Shown one piece after another: positions 59,695 to 64,000 of a DNA stretch of 64,000 nt. The first letter of the stretch is position 1. The number at the start of each line of letters is the position of its first letter. A program made the position numbers and the translations under genes. The stretch lies in the NCBI RefSeq assembly GCF_003448965.1, contig NZ_QRGC01000010.1, positions 62,001 to 126,000 of the forward strand, read 5' to 3'. Origin of the DNA: Oceanicella sp. SM1341. Its GTDB lineage: Bacteria > Pseudomonadota > Alphaproteobacteria > Rhodobacterales > Rhodobacteraceae. The notes beneath the pieces were generated by a model. The model searched no databases, was not told the origin of the DNA, and worked only from the letters and a program-made list of their open reading frames with translations.

Positions 59695-59936
59695 GCAAGG
59701 AGCAGCTCAGGAGCGGCTCACGGTTCCTCTACGAGCCCTTCGACAGCGCCCACGCCAGGATCGAGACCCACGAGAGGGTGAGCGAGGAGCGCTGGGGCGC
59801 GCTGGAACGGCGGCTCTCGGCCATCGAGGCGGCCATCGACCGGCTGGAGCGGCGGCTGTGGATCGCCGTCTACGGCGTGGCGGGCGCCATGCTCAGCCAG
59901 CTCGTCTACGAATTCGCGACCCGCGCCGGCCCCTGA
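59691..59936 (+). CDS. GTA g3.5 head formation protein
   Basis: The 81-residue protein starts MSKEQLRSGSRFLYEPFDSA and has a heptad-rich helical region (ARIETHERVSEERWGALERR) and a C-terminal hydrophobic segment (LWIAVYGVAGAMLSQLVYEFA). It matches by position and pattern the small g3.5 protein of Rhodobacterales GTAs, needed for head formation. It starts inside the portal stop. Confidence 0.85.
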   Translation: MSKEQLRSGSRFLYEPFDSAHARIETHERVSEERWGALERRLSAIEAAIDRLERRLWIAVYGVAGAMLSQLVYEFATRAGP

Positions 59937-59980
59937 GGCCCGCGGCCCCGTCCTCGTTTCAGCATTCGGGACAAGAGCTT

Positions 59981-60532
59981 ATGACATCAGTATCCGATTT
60001 CGGCCTGGAGACGAAGTTCCAGACCTTCGACACCGGCACGGGCCTGGCCGGGGAAACCGGCATCGCCGGCTATGCCTCGCTGTTCGGCGAGGCGGACCAG
60101 GGCGGCGACGTGGTGCGCCGCGGTGCCTATGCCAGGAGCCTCGCCTCGCTCACCGCGCAGGGGCGCAAGGTGAAGATGCTCTGGCAGCATGACCCCGCCC
60201 AGCCGATCGGCGTGTGGGACGAGATCCGCGAGGATGAGCGGGGCCTGCACGTGCGCGGCCGCATCCTCGCAGACGTGCAGCGCGGCGCGGAGGCGCTGGC
60301 GCTGCTCAAGGCCGGTGCCATCGACGGGCTGTCGATCGGCTACCGCACCGTCCGGGCGGCGAAGACCTCGCTCGGGCGGGCGCTCGAGGAAATCGAGCTC
60401 TGGGAAGTCTCGCTCGTGACCTTCCCGATGCTGCCTTCCGCGCGGGCCAGTCTCGGCGCGGGCGAGGCGGAAGACGCGCTCGCACGCGCACTCACCGAGG
60501 CCATCGCCGAGGCGCGGGCCGACCTGACCTGA
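59981..60532 (+). CDS. GTA prohead protease (g4)
   Basis: The 183-residue HK97-family serine protease has GYASLFGEADQGGDVVRRGAY, KMLWQHDPAQPIGVWDEIRED, DGLSIGYRT with the active serine region, and LWEVSLVTFPMLPSARA. The catalytic histidine is in WQHD. It cuts scaffold segments off the capsid protein during maturation. It lies just before the capsid gene. Confidence 0.95.
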   Translation: MTSVSDFGLETKFQTFDTGTGLAGETGIAGYASLFGEADQGGDVVRRGAYARSLASLTAQGRKVKMLWQHDPAQPIGVWDEIREDERGLHVRGRILADVQRGAEALALLKAGAIDGLSIGYRTVRAAKTSLGRALEEIELWEVSLVTFPMLPSARASLGAGEAEDALARALTEAIAEARADLT

Positions 60533-60631
60533 AGCTTCGCGGCCATACCCGGCCCGTGCCCCTCGGGAGGCCCGGGGCCGGGAGCCACGCAGTCCAACCC
60601 AGCATCCATGCGATCTCACGAAGGATCTCCC

Positions 60632-61831
60632 ATGTCTCATTCCGATGCAGACCGTGAACAGGCGGCCGCGACGCCGCAGCCCGGTACGGCCGTGGAGGTG
60701 AAATCCGCCATGTCCGGTTTCCTCAAGGAATTCAGTGCATTCCGCAGTGATATTAAGACCCGGTTGAACGAACAGGAAGAAAAGCTCGCCATGCTGAACG
60801 CGAAATCCGTTTCCGCGGCCCGTCCGCATCTCTCCCAGGCCGCCGAGCCGGGCGTGCCGCACAAGAAGGCCTTCGCGGCCTACCTGCGCAGCGGCGACGA
60901 CGACGCGCTGCGTCACCTGCAGGTCGAGGAGAAGGCGCTCTCGACCGCGGTCTCGGCCGATGGCGGCTACCTCGTCGACCCGCAGACCTCCGAGCAGATC
61001 AACGGCGTGCTGCGCGGCGCGCACTCGATCCGGGCGATCGCCAACGTGGTGACGGTCGAGGCCTCGGCCTATGACGTGCTGGTCGACCATTCGGACATCG
61101 GCGCCGGCTGGGCCGACGAGAGCGGCTCGATGAACGAGACCACCACGCCGCAGCTCGACCGCATCTCGATCCCGCTCTTCGAGCTCTCGGCGATGCCCAA
61201 GGCCTCGCAGCGGCTGCTCGACGACAGCGCCTTCGACGTGGAAGGCTGGCTCGCGGAGCGCATCGCCGACAAGTTCGCCCGTGCCGAGGGTTCGGCCTTC
61301 GTGGCCGGCGACGGCGACGGCAAGCCGCGCGGCTTCCTCGACCACCCGGCGGTGGGCAACGACAGCTGGGCCTGGGGCAGCATCGGCTATGTGCCCACCG
61401 GCCAGAACGGCGACTTCAACGGCGTGGAGCCGGCGGACGCGATCGTCGACCTCGTCTACGCGCTCGGCGCGCGCTACCGCGCCAAGGCGACCTTCGTGAT
61501 GAACTCGAAGACCGCCGGTGCCGTGCGCAAGATGAAGGACGCCGACGGCCGCTTCCTGTGGTCCGACAGCCTCAGCCAGGGCCAGCCCTCGCGCCTGATG
61601 GGCTATCCGGTGCTGATCTCCGAGGACATGCCCGACATCGCCGCGGATGCCTTCGCCATCGCCTTCGGCGATTTCGGCGCCGGCTACACCGTGGCCGAGC
61701 GGCCGGACCTGCGCATCCTGCGCGACCCGTTCTCCGCCAAGCCGAACGTGCTGTTCTATGCCACCAAGCGCATCGGCGGCGACGTGAGCGACTTCGCGGC
61801 GATCAAGCTGATGAAATTCGCGGTGGCCTGA
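60632..61831 (+). CDS. GTA major capsid protein (g5)
   Basis: The start follows AAGGA and gives 399 residues, close to the known length. The N-terminal coiled-coil delta region (FLKEFSAFRSDIKTRLNEQEEKLAML) is removed by the g4 protease. The HK97-fold core has LSTAVSADGGYLVDPQTSEQI, PQLDRISIPLFELSAMPKAS, ERIADKFARAEGSAFVAGDGD and GDVSDFAAIKLMKFAVA. It forms the small GTA head. An in-frame ATG at 60608 is less likely. Confidence 0.96.
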   Translation: MSHSDADREQAAATPQPGTAVEVKSAMSGFLKEFSAFRSDIKTRLNEQEEKLAMLNAKSVSAARPHLSQAAEPGVPHKKAFAAYLRSGDDDALRHLQVEEKALSTAVSADGGYLVDPQTSEQINGVLRGAHSIRAIANVVTVEASAYDVLVDHSDIGAGWADESGSMNETTTPQLDRISIPLFELSAMPKASQRLLDDSAFDVEGWLAERIADKFARAEGSAFVAGDGDGKPRGFLDHPAVGNDSWAWGSIGYVPTGQNGDFNGVEPADAIVDLVYALGARYRAKATFVMNSKTAGAVRKMKDADGRFLWSDSLSQGQPSRLMGYPVLISEDMPDIAADAFAIAFGDFGAGYTVAERPDLRILRDPFSAKPNVLFYATKRIGGDVSDFAAIKLMKFAVA

Positions 61832-62027
61832 GGCCGTCCGCGGACGCGGCCCGGGCTCCCCCGCCGGGCCGCAACCGGCGCCTCCGTGCCGTCCAGCACG
61901 TTTCTCCCCCCTCTGCCCGTGGGGCGCGGGGGCGCCATCCAGATTTGCGCCGTTTCCGCCGCGCGGCCCCGAGGGGCCCGGCAGGGACGGCACCTCCCGC
62001 CACGCGGTTGCCTGAGGAGATCCACCC

Positions 62028-62612
62028 ATGATGCTGACCGAGCTTGAACCGCCCGTGCTGGGAACCAAGGCCGTGCGCGACCTCGCCGACCATCTGCGCC
62101 TCGGATCGGGGTTTGCCGATGACGGCGCGCAGGACGCGCTGATCGAGCTCTACCTGCGCACGGCCATGGCCGCCATCGAGGCGCGCATCGGCAAGGCGCT
62201 GGTGCAGCGGGCCTTTTCCTGGACCGTGACCCGCTGGCGCGAAACCGGCCGGCAGGCGCTGCCCATCGCCCCGGTGCGCCAGGTGACCACGGTGCGCATC
62301 GTCTCGGCGAGCGGCACCGAGCAGGAAACGGATTCCTCGCTCTGGGTGCTGGTGCCCGATGGCCAGGCCCCGTCGCTGCAGGGAAGCTGGGGGCGCGCGC
62401 TGCCTGGCATCCCCGACCTGGGCCGCGCCGAGATCGAGTTCAGCGCCGGATACGCGGTGAGCTGGGAGGAGCTGCCGGCCGACCTGCGCCAGGCGACGCT
62501 GCTGCTGGCCGCGAGCTACTACGAGAACCGCAGCGCCGACGAGGGCCGCGAGGGCGCGCTGCCCTTCGGCGTTCTCGCGCTGCTCGACCCCTACCGCCCG
62601 GTGCGGCTGTGA
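62028..62612 (+). CDS. GTA head-tail connector (g6)
   Basis: The 194-residue protein starts MMLTELEPPVLGTKAVRDLA after GAGGAG. It has FADDGAQDALIELYLRTAMAAIEARIGKAL and LPADLRQATLLLAASYYENRSAD, typical of HK97 gp6-like connector/adaptor proteins that attach beneath the portal. Its stop overlaps the g7 start in GTGA. Confidence 0.92.
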   Translation: MMLTELEPPVLGTKAVRDLADHLRLGSGFADDGAQDALIELYLRTAMAAIEARIGKALVQRAFSWTVTRWRETGRQALPIAPVRQVTTVRIVSASGTEQETDSSLWVLVPDGQAPSLQGSWGRALPGIPDLGRAEIEFSAGYAVSWEELPADLRQATLLLAASYYENRSADEGREGALPFGVLALLDPYRPVRL

Positions 62613-62959
62613 GCGCGGAGAAATCGCGCCCCGCGCTGCGACGGCTGCTGGTTCTGGAAACCCCGGAGCGGGTTGCGGACGGGGGCGGCGGCGCCGGGGT
62701 GGCCTGGAGCGCGCTCGGCGCGCTCTGGGCCGAGGTGCAGGCGGTCTCGGGCAGCGAGACCATCTCCGGCGCGCGCGAGCGGGTGCGCATCTCGCACCGC
62801 ATCATGGTGCGCGGCGCGCCCGAGGGCTCGCCCGCGCGGCCGCTGCCCGACCAGCGCTTTCGCGAGGGCGGGCGCATCTATGCCATTCGCGCGGTGAGCG
62901 AATACGACCAGGAGGGCCGGTTCCTCACCTGCTGGACCGAGGAGGGAGCGGGCGCATGA
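62609..62959 (+). CDS. GTA head-closure protein (g7)
   Basis: The 116-residue protein starts at a GTG overlapping g6. It has the head-tail joining fold RLLVLETPERVADGGGG, WAEVQAVSGSETISGARERVR and a C-terminal YDQEGRFLTCWTEEG. It seals the connector at the tail side. Its end overlaps g8. Confidence 0.88.
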   Translation: MSAEKSRPALRRLLVLETPERVADGGGGAGVAWSALGALWAEVQAVSGSETISGARERVRISHRIMVRGAPEGSPARPLPDQRFREGGRIYAIRAVSEYDQEGRFLTCWTEEGAGA

Positions 62960-63378
62960 CCTATGCAATGTCATGGGCGCTGCAGAAGGCGGTGTTTGCC
63001 CGGCTGAGCGGCGACACGGCCCTGGGCGCCCTCGTGGGCGGCGCCATCCACGACGCGCCGCCGCATGCCGCGCGCAGTGCCGACCCGCTGGCGGTCTACG
63101 TGACGCTGGGCGACGAGACCGCCCGGGCCTGGGACACCGCCGACAGCCACGGCTGCACCCATGATTTCGACGTCACGGTGCATTCGGGCGCCGAGGGCTT
63201 CGCGGCCTCCAAGGAGGTGGCGGAGGCGGTGTGCGACGCGCTGGTCGACGCCGATCTCGCGCTTGAGCGCGGGCATCTCGTGGCGCTGCGCTTCGTGCAG
63301 GCGCGGGCCCAGCGGGGCCGCAGCCCGGAGAAGCGGCGCATCACCCTGCGCTTTCGCGCGGTGATCGAGGACACATGA
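62956..63378 (+). CDS. GTA tail terminator (g8, DUF3168)
   Basis: The 140-residue protein has LQKAVFARLSGDTALGALVGG, YVTLGDETARAWDTADSHGC and HDFDVTVHSGAEGFAASKEVA, the DUF3168 pattern of GTA g8. It ends the tail tube. Its ATG overlaps the g7 stop in ATGA. Confidence 0.92.
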   Translation: MTYAMSWALQKAVFARLSGDTALGALVGGAIHDAPPHAARSADPLAVYVTLGDETARAWDTADSHGCTHDFDVTVHSGAEGFAASKEVAEAVCDALVDADLALERGHLVALRFVQARAQRGRSPEKRRITLRFRAVIEDT

Positions 63379-63483
63379 GTTTCGCAGCCCCCGCGCGCCG
63401 CGGCGATGATGCCGGTGCGCGGGGGCGGGGCAGGGCGCGCGGCGCCGGCCTCCATCCGGCATTTCACAGACGAGGAACACGAC

Positions 63484-63897
63484 ATGGCCGCCCAGAAAGG
63501 CAAGGACCTGCTCATCAAGCTCGACATGGACGGCGGAGGCACCTTCCAGACCGTCGCCGGCCTGCGGGCCACCCGGCTCGGCTTCAACGCCCAGGCCATC
63601 GAGGTGACCTCCATGGAGAGCACCGGGCGCTGGCGCGAACTGCTCGGCGGGGCGGGCGTGCGCTCGGCGACGCTCTCGGGCTCCGGCGTGTTCAAGGACG
63701 CGGCGACGGACGAGCGCGCGCGGCAGATCTTCTTCGACGGCGCCACGCCGGATTTCCAGGTGGTGATCCCGGATTTCGGCACCGTGACCGGGCCGTTCCT
63801 GATCACGGCGCTGGAGTTTTCCGGCAGCCATGACGGCGAGGCGGTCTACGAGATGTCGATGGCCTCGGCGGGCGCGCTGAGCTTCGTGGCGCTGTGA
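63484..63897 (+). CDS. GTA major tail protein (g9)
   Basis: The 137-residue protein starts MAAQKGKDLLIKLDMDGGGTF. It has TVAGLRATRLGFNAQAIEVT, WRELLGGAGVRSATLSGSGVF and FLITALEFSGSHDGEAVYEMS, the TP901-1-type tail tube family found as GTA g9. It forms the short tail tube. Its stop overlaps the g10 start in TGATG. Confidence 0.95.
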   Translation: MAAQKGKDLLIKLDMDGGGTFQTVAGLRATRLGFNAQAIEVTSMESTGRWRELLGGAGVRSATLSGSGVFKDAATDERARQIFFDGATPDFQVVIPDFGTVTGPFLITALEFSGSHDGEAVYEMSMASAGALSFVAL

Positions 63898-64000
63898 TGG
63901 CCAACCCGTGGCGCGGCGAGGTGGAGCTGGTGGTCGACGGCGCGGCGCACCGGATGCGGCTGTCGCTCGGCGCGCTGGCCGAGCTGGAGGCCCGGCTCGA
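63897..64000 (+). CDS. GTA g10 (partial, cut by window end)
   Basis: The first 34 codons read MANPWRGEVELVVDGAAH and RMRLSLGALAELEARL. They match the start of the GTA g10 family, a small tail-assembly (tape measure chaperone-like) protein. The ATG overlaps the g9 stop. The remainder and g11 onwards lie outside the window. Confidence 0.8.
   Translation, partial: MANPWRGEVELVVDGAAHRMRLSLGALAELEARL

Noticed and set aside
59987-62068. Long minus-strand open frame opposite the GTA protease and capsid genes
   Set aside because: It is a shadow frame in GC-rich DNA; the plus-strand genes have strong family signatures and overlaps.

Overview
This window looks like chromosomal DNA of a Rhodobacterales (Rhodobacteraceae-type) alphaproteobacterium. 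The right-hand 34 kb is very GC-rich. It carries a Rhodobacter-type gene transfer agent (GTA) structural cluster, heterotetrameric sarcosine oxidase genes, dusA, ccmI and ruvX, and an rpsF-rpsR-rplI / fabD-fabG-acpP-fabF-mltG core block, a gene set typical of that order. I see no rRNA, tRNA or CRISPR array.

1-6.4 kb: an apparently complete mevalonate catabolism unit on the minus strand. It holds a degradative HMG-CoA reductase, a TRAP transporter (DctP, then a hairpin, then DctQ and DctM) and HMG-CoA lyase (cut by the window start). A divergent MocR-type regulator has GTACAG repeats in the shared promoter region.

6.6-28.2 kb: an accessory region dominated by short-chain dehydrogenases and regulators (AraC x3, LysR, MarR, TetR). 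It includes an isoquinoline-oxidoreductase-like molybdenum hydroxylase operon (iorA/iorB-like, a phospholipid methyltransferase-like gene, an SDR) divergent from a two-component system, and an intact IS903-type IS5-family element with a 9-bp target duplication inserted in a LysR pseudogene. Relics of a glutathione transferase and possibly an extradiol dioxygenase lie near 25 kb. An AraC-GST-SDR gene set occurs twice, once with the GST decayed.

28.5-30.7 kb: a tyrosine integrase abuts dusA. TTTGGTCCA repeats and an AT-rich, GTG-started 5' end of dusA suggest that the left region, or part of it, is an island integrated in the 5' end of dusA.

30.7-56.6 kb: mostly core genes. They are a membrane aspartic protease, DUF1289, ruvX, ccmI, soxBDAG with a 50-aa membrane protein gene between soxB and soxD, a secreted RTX/NIDO serralysin-like protein that has lost its zinc ligands, and a polar amino-acid ABC transporter without an adjacent ATPase. 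Next come four tandem mini-genes, each with its own conserved 5' block, an invariant CCTCCCT-containing 3' element and a terminator. After these come an RlmI-like methyltransferase, a PIN protein, a TetR regulator, a beta-carbonic anhydrase, dnaB, rplI-rpsR-rpsF and the fatty-acid synthesis genes with mltG.

56.6-64 kb: the GTA head-tail cluster from small terminase (g1) through the start of g10, truncated by the window end. A near-consensus promoter followed about 55 nt later by an intrinsic terminator precedes it and could make a short RNA or an attenuated leader.
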